Shown here piece by piece: positions 1 to 8,916 of a stretch of DNA of 64,000 bases. Position numbers and translations under genes: made by a program. A model generated the notes under the pieces. The model was not told where the DNA came from and did no database searches. It saw only the letters and a program-made list of their open reading frames with translations. Position 1 is the stretch's first letter. Each line of letters starts with the position of its first letter. Origin of the DNA: Candidatus Poribacteria bacterium (GTDB taxonomy: Bacteria > Poribacteria > WGA-4E > WGA-3G); contig RKRR01000140.1 in the NCBI GenBank assembly GCA_007571305.1, positions 25,476 to 89,475 of the forward strand, in the 5' to 3' direction.

Positions 1-1311
1 GAAACACCGTGGCGAACAAGTTGGATGCGAAAAGCGATCTCTACGTCTACTTCTATCTTCACGGCTTATCGCTCCTTAACCCGAAAGGCACGTTCTGTAG
101 CATTACGTCTAACTCGTGGTTAGATGTTGGGTATGGTAAGAACCTTCAAGCATTTCTCCTCAAAAAGTGCCATCTGAAACTCGTTTTGGACAATGCTGCA
201 AAACGTTCCTTCAAGGGCGTAAATATAAATACTATTATCACCCTTACCTCTGCTCCGAATGAAACTGGCGAAGCGAACGAACAACACATCGTACGTTTTG
301 TCAACTTTACCGTGCCGTTTGAGGCGATTCTGGATCCGATTATCTTCTATGAAGTTGAAACTGCGACAGTTCGAACGCGCACCCCAGAACACCGCATTCA
401 TCCGAGCGTGCAGGAAGACTTGTTAACCTCCGGCATAGGTGAAAAAGGGAAGTATGCTGGTGACAAGTGGGGCGCGAAATACCTCCGTGCCCCGGATATC
501 TATTGGTATCTGTTGGAAAATTATCACGATAAGTTAATCCGCGTGGGAGATGTCGCTGATACACCCAGAGGGTTTACAACTGGTGCCAACTCGTTCTTTG
601 TCCTTGATTCCCAAACAATTTCAACGTGGGGTATTGAAGCGGATTTCTTGTCCCCTGTTATCAATAGTCCGAGGGATGTAAAAAGTCTTTTAATTGCCCC
701 CAACCAATTGCCTTATTCACTCTTTATGTGCTCAAAGCGAAAAAGTGCTTTACGGGGAACGGCTGCTTTAGAGTACATTAAATGGGGGGAGTCACAGTCA
801 TTTCACCAGCGTTCAAGTATCCGAAGCAGAAGACTGTGGTACGGTATAAGGAAACGTCCACTCCCACCGCTTACTTTCCCTCAGTTGGTCGGTTCGACAG
901 CGAAAACAACGTATGCCCCTAAGGGGTGCTTAGCAATTGACAATTTTACGGAAATTCATCCCTCTTCTGCTTTGAGTGTGCCGCTTTGTTTATCTTTAAA
1001 TTCTACTGTTTTCCAACTCATGCTAAATCTCAGTGGTTGTGCGAATAGAGGATACGGCTTTTTGAAGATGCAAACCTCTGACCTATCAAACCTACTATGC
1101 GTCAATCCAGAAATACTTAACATAAGTGGGGGGGGGTAATCATGACCTCCTCGCCGCAGAAGACTGGGATGTACTCAACCCTTCACCCGAACGCAGGACC
1201 CTTGACAACATCATCTTTGATGTGCTACAATTAACCCAAGGTGAACGTGATGGAGTCTGTGAAGCTGTCATGGAGTTAGTAACAACCCGCCTCAGTAGGG
1301 CAAAAACCTGA
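1..1311 (+). CDS. Eco57I-type adenine-specific DNA methyltransferase, 5'-truncated and frame-broken at poly-G
   Basis: The gene runs in from the left edge: the frame is open upstream of the GTG at 9, so the catalytic motifs (FxGxG, NPPY) lie outside the window. What is visible is the end of the methylase fold (ITSNSWLDVGYGKNLQAFLL) and the target-recognition region (GFTTGANSFFVLD, FLSPVINSPRD), typical of type IIG/Eco57I-like enzymes that make N6-methyladenine. The frame stops at 1139, straight after nine G. The next frame (from 1126) continues with a C-terminal piece that belongs to the same family (RTLDNIIFDVLQLTQGERDG). One G fewer would join the two parts. It is therefore either an OFF-phase contingency gene, a real frameshift or a homopolymer error. 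It heads a likely operon with the coiled-coil protein and the PLD-SNF2 helicase downstream. Confidence 0.8.
1128..1136 (+). repeat. Nine-G homopolymer tract inside the methylase gene
   Basis: A run of nine G directly precedes the in-frame TAA of the methylase. With eight G the reading would be S-G-G-G-N-H-D-L-L and would continue to the stop at 1311. Long poly-G tracts in modification-gene coding sequence are the classic slipped-strand phase-variation substrate. Confidence 0.9.
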
Positions 1312-1337
1312 AAATTTCATGGCACTGCAAAAGGAAA

Positions 1338-2378
1338 ATGATGAATACTGCCGATACTGAACGTGAATACTCAGACAATCAATTGGACAAAATTGAGACA
1401 TTGCTCTTACAGAGTGCCGAACTCCAACTACGAGGCGAGCAAAGATTCGGAAGGTTAGCAGAGACGGTCACAGAACTCGCTGAGAGCCAAGTGAAAAGCT
1501 CGCAATGGCAGGCAGAAAACCAAACACGATTCCAACAAATTGAGACAGCACAGACACGGACATCCGAACTCCAAGCAGAAATGGTAACCCAGATGGCAGA
1601 GATGGTCGCTCTTAATGCCGCGCGGGACACGCGGTTGACTCGGATTGAGGAGCGGCTTGAAGAGAGTGCCGTGCTTGATGCCAAACGTGATGTCCGTTTG
1701 GATAGAATTGAGGAATTACTTGTACAAACAGGGACTGCTGTTTCCCAACACGGGCAAATCCTCTCTAAACTCTCCGAAACTGTTTCGCAACAAGAACAAA
1801 TCTTATCTCAACATGGGCAAATCCTTGCCAAACTTTCCGAAACCGTTTCCCAACACGGGCAAATCCTTTCTAAACAAGAGCAAACCTTATCGCAACACGG
1901 ACAAATCCTCTCTAAACTCTCTGAAACAGTTGCCAAACAAGAGCAAACCTTATCGCAACACGAGCAAACGCTTTCCAAATACGGGCAAATCCTTTCTAAA
2001 CAAGAGCAAACCTTATCGCAACACGGACAAATCCTCTCTAAACTCTCTGAAACAGTTGCCAAACAAGAGCAAATCCTTTCTAAACATGAGCAAACGCTTT
2101 CCCAATACGGACAAATCCTTACCAAACAAGAGCAAACCTTATCGCAACACGGACAAACGCTTTCCCAACACGGGCAAATCCTCTCCAAACTCTCCGAAAC
2201 AGTTACCGAACTCGTCCAAACCGTTTCAGACTTGTCCCATAGCGTTTCTGAAGTGAAGGGCGCGCTCACCCCGTGGAAAATTATCATTGGCGGTATCGTC
2301 AGTGTTTGCCTCGCTATCATCTTGTCTGTACTCGGGACGAAAGGGTTAGAAGTGCTGGTAAAATTATTCACAGGGTAA
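1338..2378 (+). CDS. Membrane-anchored heptad-repeat coiled-coil protein
   Basis: A 346-residue protein with no recognised enzyme domain. Residues about 1-130 are charged and helical. Residues about 135-300 are nearly pure heptads built from variants of KQEQTLSQHGQILSKLSETVA, predicting a long coiled coil. Near the C terminus (about 318-336) there is one hydrophobic segment, IIIGGIVSVCLAIILSVLG, followed by a short tail, so the rod probably projects from the inner membrane. AAGGAAA lies just before the ATG pair at 1338/1341. It sits between the methylase and the PLD-SNF2 helicase, and the helicase ATG follows its stop by 2 nt, so the three are probably co-transcribed. It could be a scaffold or a sensor, but its function is unknown. 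Confidence 0.75.
   Translation: MMNTADTEREYSDNQLDKIETLLLQSAELQLRGEQRFGRLAETVTELAESQVKSSQWQAENQTRFQQIETAQTRTSELQAEMVTQMAEMVALNAARDTRLTRIEERLEESAVLDAKRDVRLDRIEELLVQTGTAVSQHGQILSKLSETVSQQEQILSQHGQILAKLSETVSQHGQILSKQEQTLSQHGQILSKLSETVAKQEQTLSQHEQTLSKYGQILSKQEQTLSQHGQILSKLSETVAKQEQILSKHEQTLSQYGQILTKQEQTLSQHGQTLSQHGQILSKLSETVTELVQTVSDLSHSVSEVKGALTPWKIIIGGIVSVCLAIILSVLGTKGLEVLVKLFTG
1872..2186 (+). repeat. Five tandem 63-bp units coding for 21-residue (three-heptad) repeats
   Basis: Units begin with AAACAAGAGCAAA at 1872, 1935, 1998, 2061 and 2124. Units 1 and 3 look identical over most of their length and the others diverge in the second half. The unit is a multiple of 3, so copy-number change would keep the frame and only alter rod length. 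Related, more diverged heptads extend upstream to about 1740. Confidence 0.85.
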
Positions 2379-2380
2379 TC

Positions 2381-5300
2381 ATGCCACACGACATCATTGA
2401 CAACCGAAACGAAAAACTGATTGACCACGTCAACCTTATCTTAGACTCCACCGAGCGGGCCCGGTTCGCTGTCGGCTACTTCTTTCTTACCGGTTTCACA
2501 AGCATCGCAAAAGAACTTCGAAATCTGACCGAACTTCGACTCCTCATCGGTAACACCAGCACCCGCGAAACCATAGAGCAACTCGCCGAAGGATATAGAG
2601 AATTATCCGCTATTGAAAACGTTACTGAAAATATCAGTTATTCCAATCGCGTAACACGCAAAACACGTACCGCCGAAACCGCTGAAAACCTCAGGGCATG
2701 CATCCAATCTATGCCACAGACAGATGAATCCGAGCAGATCATCCGAACCTTAGCCGATATGGTTGCCACCGGGAAGTTGAAAGTCAGGATATACACGAAG
2801 GGTAGGCTTCACGCCAAGGCCTACATTTTTGACTACAAGCAAGGCACCTATGAAACCGGCACCTCCATTGTCGGCTCATCTAACCTTACCCTCGCCGGTT
2901 TGACCAGCAATACCGAATTGAACGTCGTTGTCTCTGGCAATGCCAATCAGAAACAACTCCGAAAATGGTTCGATGAATTGTGGGATGAAGCCGATGACTT
3001 TGACAAGACCTTGATGGAGGAGATGCAAACCTCTTGGGCACTCGCCCCTGTTCGCCCGTATGACATCTACATGAAAACACTCTATGAATTGGTTAAGGAA
3101 CGACTTGAGCGGGATGAGGACAGCCTTCCTCCTGCCGCCGATCTGATGGATCAATTGGCTGACTTCCAACAGGTCGCCGTGTGGCAAGCCATTAAAATTA
3201 TTAATCAATATGGCGGCGCGTTTGTCTCGGATGTCGTCGGATTGGGAAAAAGTTACATCGGCTCCGCAATCGTCAAATACTTTGAGCACGTCGAAAACGC
3301 CCGTCCCTTAATCTTCTGTCCCCCCGCCCTCATCCCGATGTGGGAACGGTACAACGAATTTCACCATCTTAACGCCCAAGTAATTTCCAGCGGGATCCTC
3401 AGCGGTGATGCAGAAAATGCCCGACAACTCCTCTTTGAACACTACGAAAACCGGGATTTTGTCCTTGTTGACGAAAGCCATAATTTCCGCAACCCGGGGA
3501 CTCAACGTTATGGAATCTTGCAAGAATTCCTAACAACGGGGGATAAAAAGAGTTGTTTCCTTACCGCAACACCACGGAACAAAAGTGCCTGGGATATCTA
3601 TCACCAATTTAAACTCTTCCATCCAGACGACGATACTGCCTTACCGCTTGAGCCTGCACACTTGCGGGAATATTTTCGCCACATCGAAAACGGCACCCGG
3701 GACCCACGCGTCCTTTTGCAGCACATCCTCATCCGTCGCACCCGAAACCATATCCTACGATGGTATGGATATGATGCAGAGACGCATGAGCCCGTCGACC
3801 CTACCGAATTTAGCGATTACTTAAACCGTCAACGGCACGCTTATGTCAGAATAGGTGACACACAACAATTTTTTCCACAACGCACCCTCAAGACAGTGGA
3901 ATATAGTATTGAGGAGACCTACCAAGGGCTTTATCAACAAATTCGGGAGCACCTCGGCACCGCAAAAACCACCACTGCTTCACAACTGACCTACGCACGG
4001 TATGGACTCTGGCACTACGTGAAAAAAGAAAAGCAAGGAATCGCGCCTTATCGAGATTTACAAAGTGCAGGCAAAAATCTGCGCGGTTTAATCCGCGTTC
4101 TCCTTTTCAAACGTTTTGAATCCAGTGTGTATGCCTTCAAACAGACGATCTCTCGGTTTTTGAACGTTCACACCCTGTTTCTCAACGCATTAGACAACGG
4201 CATCGTTGCCGCAGGTGAGGATGCCCAACAGATTCTCTACGATGCAAGGAGTACTGACGAAACCGATATCGATGCCGATGAACGCGACGTTCTTGACGAG
4301 CTGCAGAAACTCTCTGAGTCTTATGACATCCAAGATTTCAACCTTGAAGCGTTACGCGAAGACGTTCAGCACGATATCCAAGTCTTTACACATATTTTAG
4401 AATCCATCCAAAAAATTACCCCAGCAGCCGATGCGAAACTCCAAACACTCAAAAAATTGCTCAACACGAAACCCCTCTGCGACGGAAAACGCCTAATTTT
4501 CACTCGATACATTGATACAGCCGACTACCTCTACAGAAACCTAAAGACGGAAAACACGGATGTTATCTACAGCAGTAATAAAGATAAACAGAGAATCGTT
4601 GCACGCTTTGCGCCTAATGCAAATCCTGAACAGAGACGGAACTCTGATGAAAACGAACTCAACACACTCATCGCCACTGATGTTCTCGCGGAGGGATTGA
4701 ACCTGCAAGATTGTGGGATATTGGTCAACTACGACCTCCACTGGAATCCCGTCCGCCTCATTCAACGCTTCGGACGTATTGATCGAATAGGCAGCGAGTT
4801 TGAAAAAATTCACGGCTTTAACTTTCTACCCGAACTCGGTATTGAACGTAACCTCGGCTTGCAAGAAACACTCCGAAATCGAATTCAAGAAATCCACGAC
4901 ACGATTGGGGAAGATGCCGCAATTCTCGACAACACTGAAGAACTCAACGAAGAGGCGATGTACGCAATCTATGAGCAGGATAACGCACAACTCAATCTTT
5001 TTGAAGAGATCCAGGAAACCGGTATGAGTTTTATCGAAGCGGAAGAGATATTGCGACAAATCAAACGGCAAGATTCAGCGGAATATGAACGCATTGCAAA
5101 TCTGAGGGACGGTATCCGTACGGGTATTCAGGCGGACACAAAGGGCACTTACGTTTTCTGTCGTTTGGGCTCGTTCCAGCAGCCATGTCTGTTGAATGAA
5201 AAAGGATACATGGTTACTACAGATTCAGCGGAGATTCTCCAACGTCTTCAATGTGATCCTGAATTAGAAGGGAAACCGGTTCCACCTGAACATAATACAC

Positions 5301-5437
5301 GCATTACGAAACAGCAAAAAGACTTCGCAGCACGGAATAGAAATCGAACCGTTTTTTCAGTACGTCAGTTAACGTCCGCGCAGAGATACATCCGAAAAGA
5401 GTTGAGACTCCTTAGCAGCACATCGAAGGATACATAG
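2381..5437 (+). CDS. PLD-nuclease / SNF2-family helicase fusion
   Basis: A protein of about 1018 residues that probably cuts or remodels DNA in an ATP-dependent way. The N-terminal phospholipase-D-like nuclease half shows H-x-K (GRLHAKAYIF, about residue 144), then GSSNLT and an NTELN acid. An SF2/SNF2 motor follows: Walker A VVGLGKSYIG (about 287), DESH box (about 364), LTATPRN, IATDVLAEGLNLQD, and motif VI QRFGRIDRIGS. The ORF track begins at 2273, but the ATG at 2381, 2 nt after the upstream stop, is the natural start because the extra 36 residues overlap the membrane helix gene. With the upstream Eco57I-like methylase this resembles an ATP-dependent restriction or phage-defence unit. It shares part types with DISARM (SNF2 helicase, PLD, methylase) but not its gene set. 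Confidence 0.85.
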   Translation: MPHDIIDNRNEKLIDHVNLILDSTERARFAVGYFFLTGFTSIAKELRNLTELRLLIGNTSTRETIEQLAEGYRELSAIENVTENISYSNRVTRKTRTAETAENLRACIQSMPQTDESEQIIRTLADMVATGKLKVRIYTKGRLHAKAYIFDYKQGTYETGTSIVGSSNLTLAGLTSNTELNVVVSGNANQKQLRKWFDELWDEADDFDKTLMEEMQTSWALAPVRPYDIYMKTLYELVKERLERDEDSLPPAADLMDQLADFQQVAVWQAIKIINQYGGAFVSDVVGLGKSYIGSAIVKYFEHVENARPLIFCPPALIPMWERYNEFHHLNAQVISSGILSGDAENARQLLFEHYENRDFVLVDESHNFRNPGTQRYGILQEFLTTGDKKSCFLTATPRNKSAWDIYHQFKLFHPDDDTALPLEPAHLREYFRHIENGTRDPRVLLQHILIRRTRNHILRWYGYDAETHEPVDPTEFSDYLNRQRHAYVRIGDTQQFFPQRTLKTVEYSIEETYQGLYQQIREHLGTAKTTTASQLTYARYGLWHYVKKEKQGIAPYRDLQSAGKNLRGLIRVLLFKRFESSVYAFKQTISRFLNVHTLFLNALDNGIVAAGEDAQQILYDARSTDETDIDADERDVLDELQKLSESYDIQDFNLEALREDVQHDIQVFTHILESIQKITPAADAKLQTLKKLLNTKPLCDGKRLIFTRYIDTADYLYRNLKTENTDVIYSSNKDKQRIVARFAPNANPEQRRNSDENELNTLIATDVLAEGLNLQDCGILVNYDLHWNPVRLIQRFGRIDRIGSEFEKIHGFNFLPELGIERNLGLQETLRNRIQEIHDTIGEDAAILDNTEELNEEAMYAIYEQDNAQLNLFEEIQETGMSFIEAEEILRQIKRQDSAEYERIANLRDGIRTGIQADTKGTYVFCRLGSFQQPCLLNEKGYMVTTDSAEILQRLQCDPELEGKPVPPEHNTRITKQQKDFAARNRNRTVFSVRQLTSAQRYIRKELRLLSSTSKDT

Positions 5438-5467
5438 GCAATAAGCAAACTCGATCAAGCCTTTCGC

Positions 5468-5662
5468 TTGTCCCTCACGGAGGCGATCAAGCGGGAAATC
5501 AATCGCTTGCATCGTCTGAAAATCACAGGAGAGGCATTGCTAACTGAACTCACAATTCTCTACCATCGACATAACATGGCAAATTTAGAAAAACGCCAGC
5601 ATAAACCCGATGAGCAATCCCAATCGTATGCCAAAGTAATTTGTAGTGCGTCGTTCGTTTAA
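5468..5662 (+). CDS. Possible small helical protein after the helicase
   Basis: An open frame of 64 residues from a TTG, in the same frame as the helicase and separated from it by one stop. The readable peptide is amphipathic (SLTEAIKREINRLHRLKITGEALLTELTILYHRH). The similarity-like part begins even before the TTG, right after the helicase stop (SKLDQAFRLSL), so the true start could be an unusual codon near 5441, or this could be a detached C-terminal extension. No family recognised. Confidence 0.35.
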   Translation: MSLTEAIKREINRLHRLKITGEALLTELTILYHRHNMANLEKRQHKPDEQSQSYAKVICSASFV

Positions 5663-5697
5663 CCTTTCACCTATCCCCTCCAAAACCACAAAAAACT

Positions 5698-5726
5698 TTG
5701 CAATTTTTTCTCATCCGTTATATACT
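5698..5726 (+). promoter_or_regulatory. Sigma-70-type promoter for aroQ
   Basis: TTGCAA at 5698 and TATACT at 5721 with a 17-bp spacer, about 43 nt upstream of the aroQ ATG. Confidence 0.6.
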
Positions 5727-5768
5727 TTTACGGCAAAGAGAATACTCCAAGTAAAAGGGAACGCTCGC

Positions 5769-6221
5769 ATGAACATTCTCGTCCTCCACGGACCGAACCT
5801 ACACCTCTTAGGAAAACGCCAACCCGAGATCTATGGCCACCAGACATTATCAGACATTAATGACACACTTGACCGGCACGCAGCGGCATCGCCTCACGCG
5901 ATTACACTCAAAATCTTTCAATCTAATCACGAAGGCGAACTCGTCTCCATCATCGGAGATAACATTGACTGGGCAGACGGCATCCTGATTAATCCTGCAG
6001 CTTACACACATACCAGTGTCGCCATTCGAGACGCGCTTTCTACTGTTGCATTACCTGTCATAGAGATTCACCTCTCTAACATCTATGCCCGTGAAGAATT
6101 TCGGCATCATTCCTACATATCGGCGATCGCTGTTGGTATCATTGGTGGCTTTGGAACGCATAGTTACACGCTTGCTCTTGAAGCAATGATCCAAATTTTG
6201 CAACAAAATCTGGAAAATTAA
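5769..6221 (+). CDS. aroQ: 3-dehydroquinate dehydratase, type II
   Basis: A 150-residue enzyme of the shikimate pathway that dehydrates 3-dehydroquinate to 3-dehydroshikimate; type II enzymes are dodecamers in the cytosol. Visible motifs: HGPNLHLLG at the N terminus, the lid KRQPEIYG with Arg17 and Tyr22, INPAAYTHTSVAIRDAL with the substrate-binding Asn, and EIHLSNIYAREEFRHHSY with the catalytic His. The residue after the lid Arg is Gln where most members have Glu. The track start at 5646 is too early; the ATG at 5769 follows AAAAGGGA and gives the family-typical length. The next gene begins 4 nt after the stop. Confidence 0.95.
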   Translation: MNILVLHGPNLHLLGKRQPEIYGHQTLSDINDTLDRHAAASPHAITLKIFQSNHEGELVSIIGDNIDWADGILINPAAYTHTSVAIRDALSTVALPVIEIHLSNIYAREEFRHHSYISAIAVGIIGGFGTHSYTLALEAMIQILQQNLEN

Positions 6222-6225
6222 AAAA

Positions 6226-7371
6226 ATGGCAAAAAATCCTTTTATACCCTTCAGTCGCCCGTGGATTGATGATACCGAAATCGAAGCCGTTAGCCAAGTC
6301 CTCGCTTCCAAATGGATTAGCACAGGTAACAGAGTGCGCGAATTTGAACGTGCTTTCGCCGAATACCTCGGTGTCAAGCACGCCATTGCTGTCAGTTCCT
6401 GCACCCACGCGTTGCACCTCAGTCTTGTTGTAGGGGGGATCGGTAGCGGAGATGAAGTCATCACAACCCCATATACCTTCACAGCGACTGCGGAAGCGAT
6501 CCGATATGTCGGTGCTAACCCTGTCTTCGTAGACATTGACCCGAATACATTGAACATCAACATAACCAAAATCGAGAAGGCGATAACGCCACGTACGAAG
6601 GCGATACTGCCTGTACATTTCGCTGGTCTCCCTTGCGATATGGATGCGTTACGGGACATCTGTCGAAACCACAATCTCGTCCTCATCGATGACGCTGCCC
6701 ACGCCATCCCGACTGAATACAAAGGGCAACATATCGGTAGTATCGGTGACCTATCAGCCTTTAGTTTTTACGCCAACAAAAACCTGACGACTGCGGAAGG
6801 CGGTATGATCACTACCAATAACGATACCTTCGCTGAACCGCTCCGCACGATGCGGCTCCACGGCATCGACAAAGATGCTTGGGCGCGTCAATCACAACGC
6901 GCTATCTGGCAATACGATATTGCTACTGAAGGTTATAAATACAATATGACCGATATTCAAGCAGCGATAGGATTGTGCCAGCTCATGAAACTCAACAAAC
7001 AGCATGAACGCCGCCGAAATTTCGCGCAGATTTATCAAACGGAACTCGCGAATTTTCCGAAAATAAGTACGCCGGTCGCACCGGATAATTCCAAAGGGCA
7101 TTCGTGGCATCTCTATATTATCCAACTCCACACCGGCAACCGAGATGAATTCGTAGAATCGTTACGCGATGCAAACATTGAATGCAGTGTTCACTATATT
7201 CCGTTACATCTCTTTGAGTTTTATCAGGAGCAATACGGTTACCGTGTCGGCGATTTCCCGTGTGCTGAGGCAGCATTTGAACGTGTCGTGAGTCTACCTC
7301 TCCACCCGGGCTTGACGGAAGAAGAAATTCACATCGTAATTGATGAAATAGGAAAGATTTTGGGTTTATAA
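6226..7371 (+). CDS. DegT/DnrJ/EryC1/StrS-family PLP aminotransferase
   Basis: A 381-residue fold-type-I PLP enzyme that transaminates keto-sugars, usually nucleotide-linked, to amino-sugars for glycans or lipopolysaccharide. The internal aldimine lysine is K185 in SFYANKNLTTAEGGMI. The PLP-phosphate region SSCTHALHLSL and the LIDDAAHA aspartate are in place, and the C-terminal SVHYIPLHLF substrate region is typical. It starts 4 nt after aroQ and probably shares its transcript. The exact sugar substrate cannot be told from sequence. Confidence 0.92.
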   Translation: MAKNPFIPFSRPWIDDTEIEAVSQVLASKWISTGNRVREFERAFAEYLGVKHAIAVSSCTHALHLSLVVGGIGSGDEVITTPYTFTATAEAIRYVGANPVFVDIDPNTLNINITKIEKAITPRTKAILPVHFAGLPCDMDALRDICRNHNLVLIDDAAHAIPTEYKGQHIGSIGDLSAFSFYANKNLTTAEGGMITTNNDTFAEPLRTMRLHGIDKDAWARQSQRAIWQYDIATEGYKYNMTDIQAAIGLCQLMKLNKQHERRRNFAQIYQTELANFPKISTPVAPDNSKGHSWHLYIIQLHTGNRDEFVESLRDANIECSVHYIPLHLFEFYQEQYGYRVGDFPCAEAAFERVVSLPLHPGLTEEEIHIVIDEIGKILGL

Positions 7372-7379
7372 TTCGACTA

Positions 7380-7407
7380 CAGAAAACCCAAAAATCCCTG
7401 ATTTAGA
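7380..7407. repeat. Short intergenic repeat (copy 1)
   Basis: The stretch CAGAAAACCCAAAAATCCCT followed by GATTTAGA recurs with few changes at 19909-19936. It sits directly after a gene in both places. Role unknown. Confidence 0.5.
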
Positions 7408-7439
7408 CGATATCGACATAACACCACTTCAACAAGAAG

Positions 7440-8006
7440 ATGGACACATCTAACCCAACGAACACTCCCCTCTACCAAATCATTCCCAGCGATGTCTGTT
7501 TTTCGTGTGATGTCTGTTGCCGGTTTTTAGAAGTAGACAGTCCGCTCGCGCCCATTTTCACTGAGATTGAGACAGAGAACGCCGTCGCACAGGGTGCCGA
7601 TCCTGCTCTGTTCTATCCACAGGTAGATGCAAAAAGTGCACAGATCCAACTCAAATCGTATAACGACTTCTATATTTGTCCGTTTTTTGAACCGGAGACG
7701 AGCCACTGCACCATCTATCCGATCCGCCCGCTTGACTGTCAACTCTATCCGTTCGCGTTCATGCACAGTGAGGATGGAAGCGAGGTCGTGCTCGGTGTTG
7801 ATAACCTCTGCCCGTTTGGCGAAGCACATATCGAAACGGAAGCCTTTCAGAAGCACATCCGCCATGTCATCAATTACGTCGAATCCGAATCAGTTACTGC
7901 GCAGATAATCGCCAATTGGAGTTTGATCGGCGATTACCAAGAGACAGTGGAAATTGTTCATACATTAGGACAATTGACAGATGCGACTCCAACCGCTAAC
8001 TCTTAA
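7440..8006 (+). CDS. YkgJ-family cysteine-cluster protein
   Basis: A 188-residue protein of the YkgJ/UPF0153 family, proposed to bind zinc or iron through clustered cysteines. The N-terminal cluster is CFSCDVCC, followed by CPFFEPETSHCTIYPIRPLDCQLYPF, the usual second half of the family signature. Its 3' end overlaps the next gene by 26 bp, so the two are translationally linked. Biochemical role not established for the family. Confidence 0.85.
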   Translation: MDTSNPTNTPLYQIIPSDVCFSCDVCCRFLEVDSPLAPIFTEIETENAVAQGADPALFYPQVDAKSAQIQLKSYNDFYICPFFEPETSHCTIYPIRPLDCQLYPFAFMHSEDGSEVVLGVDNLCPFGEAHIETEAFQKHIRHVINYVESESVTAQIIANWSLIGDYQETVEIVHTLGQLTDATPTANS

Positions 8007-8916
8007 TGACAAGCCAATTTTTGACGAATACGCACATCGGACATGCCCCCGGCTTTCCAACTACGCCTTCGCACCGCTTTACGTATGGAAGGAACATTTT
8101 CAGTTTTATTGGGCACGACTCGCGGAATATCTATGCATTTTCGCAAAACAGGGTAACGATTATTTCATGCCGATTCTACCGATGCCGTGCGAGCCTGAAA
8201 ATCCCACCTACCGAAATGTTATTCGCACAGCATATCAATTTATATTGGAATCAAATCAGAATCCAGACATCGCCCGAATCGAAAATGTCCCACAGGAGTT
8301 ACGCACTTTTTTTCAAGAGATCGGATTCCGTGCTACCTTGAAGGAGACCGAATATCTCTATGAAACAGCAGCACTCAGCAAACTAAGCGGTAATCGTTTC
8401 AAGCGTAAGCGGAACACTTATAACGTCTTTATTAAACATTATCCGTCGGCAGAATTTAGACCCTACCGCATCGCTGACCGCGGCGGATGTTTAGCACTCT
8501 ATGAGACGTGGCACATTGCACGCGCAGCGAAATGTGAAGACGCAGTCTATTGCGCGATGCTTGAAGATTCTCGATCGGCCCACCGAATCGCGATCGGGCA
8601 TGCGGAAGCACTCGGACTTGTCGGCAGGATTATCCGTATTGATGAGGAGATCAGAGGCTATACCTTCGGCTATCCACTGAATGCGGATACATTCTGTGTA
8701 CTATTTGAGATTACGGACCTTGGGATAAAAGGGCTTGCCCAGTTCATCTACCGCGAGTTTTGCAAGGAATTGGTGGACACCTATAGATGGGTTAACGCAA
8801 TGGACGATTCAGGATTAGAGAACCTAAAACGTGTCAAACGCTCCTACCATCCGCTCCAACTGCTTCCGTCATACAATGTGGTGAGTTCTACCACGTTGGA
8901 GGCTACCGAAATATGA
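7981..8916 (+). CDS. DUF2156 / GNAT-like acyltransferase-type protein
   Basis: A 311-residue protein matching the DUF2156 group, which shares the GNAT-like fold of the C-terminal domain of phosphatidylglycerol lysyltransferase. It opens with the family-typical LTLNDKPIFDEY...LSNYAFAPLYVW and ends with ...VNAMDDSGLENLKRVKRSYHP. No signal peptide or membrane segment is seen. It overlaps the YkgJ gene by 26 bp and the next gene by ATGA, forming a tight three-gene unit. The substrate is unknown. Confidence 0.8.
   Translation: MRLQPLTLNDKPIFDEYAHRTCPRLSNYAFAPLYVWKEHFQFYWARLAEYLCIFAKQGNDYFMPILPMPCEPENPTYRNVIRTAYQFILESNQNPDIARIENVPQELRTFFQEIGFRATLKETEYLYETAALSKLSGNRFKRKRNTYNVFIKHYPSAEFRPYRIADRGGCLALYETWHIARAAKCEDAVYCAMLEDSRSAHRIAIGHAEALGLVGRIIRIDEEIRGYTFGYPLNADTFCVLFEITDLGIKGLAQFIYREFCKELVDTYRWVNAMDDSGLENLKRVKRSYHPLQLLPSYNVVSSTTLEATEI

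Noticed and set aside
1872-2186. CRISPR array
   Set aside because: The regular units are contiguous coding repeats without variable spacers.
1645-2256. 203-residue plus-strand ORF and 206-residue minus-strand ORF over the coiled-coil gene
   Set aside because: Both are repetitive, Asn/Lys- or Cys/Ser-rich shadows caused by the 63-bp repeats being open in several frames.
2273-2380. Extended N terminus of the PLD-SNF2 protein in the ORF track
   Set aside because: It overlaps the membrane helix of the upstream gene in another frame, and a natural ATG lies 2 nt after that gene's stop.
6051-6722. 223-residue minus-strand ORF opposite aroQ and the aminotransferase
   Set aside because: It spans two well-recognised plus-strand genes and has no domain-like sequence.
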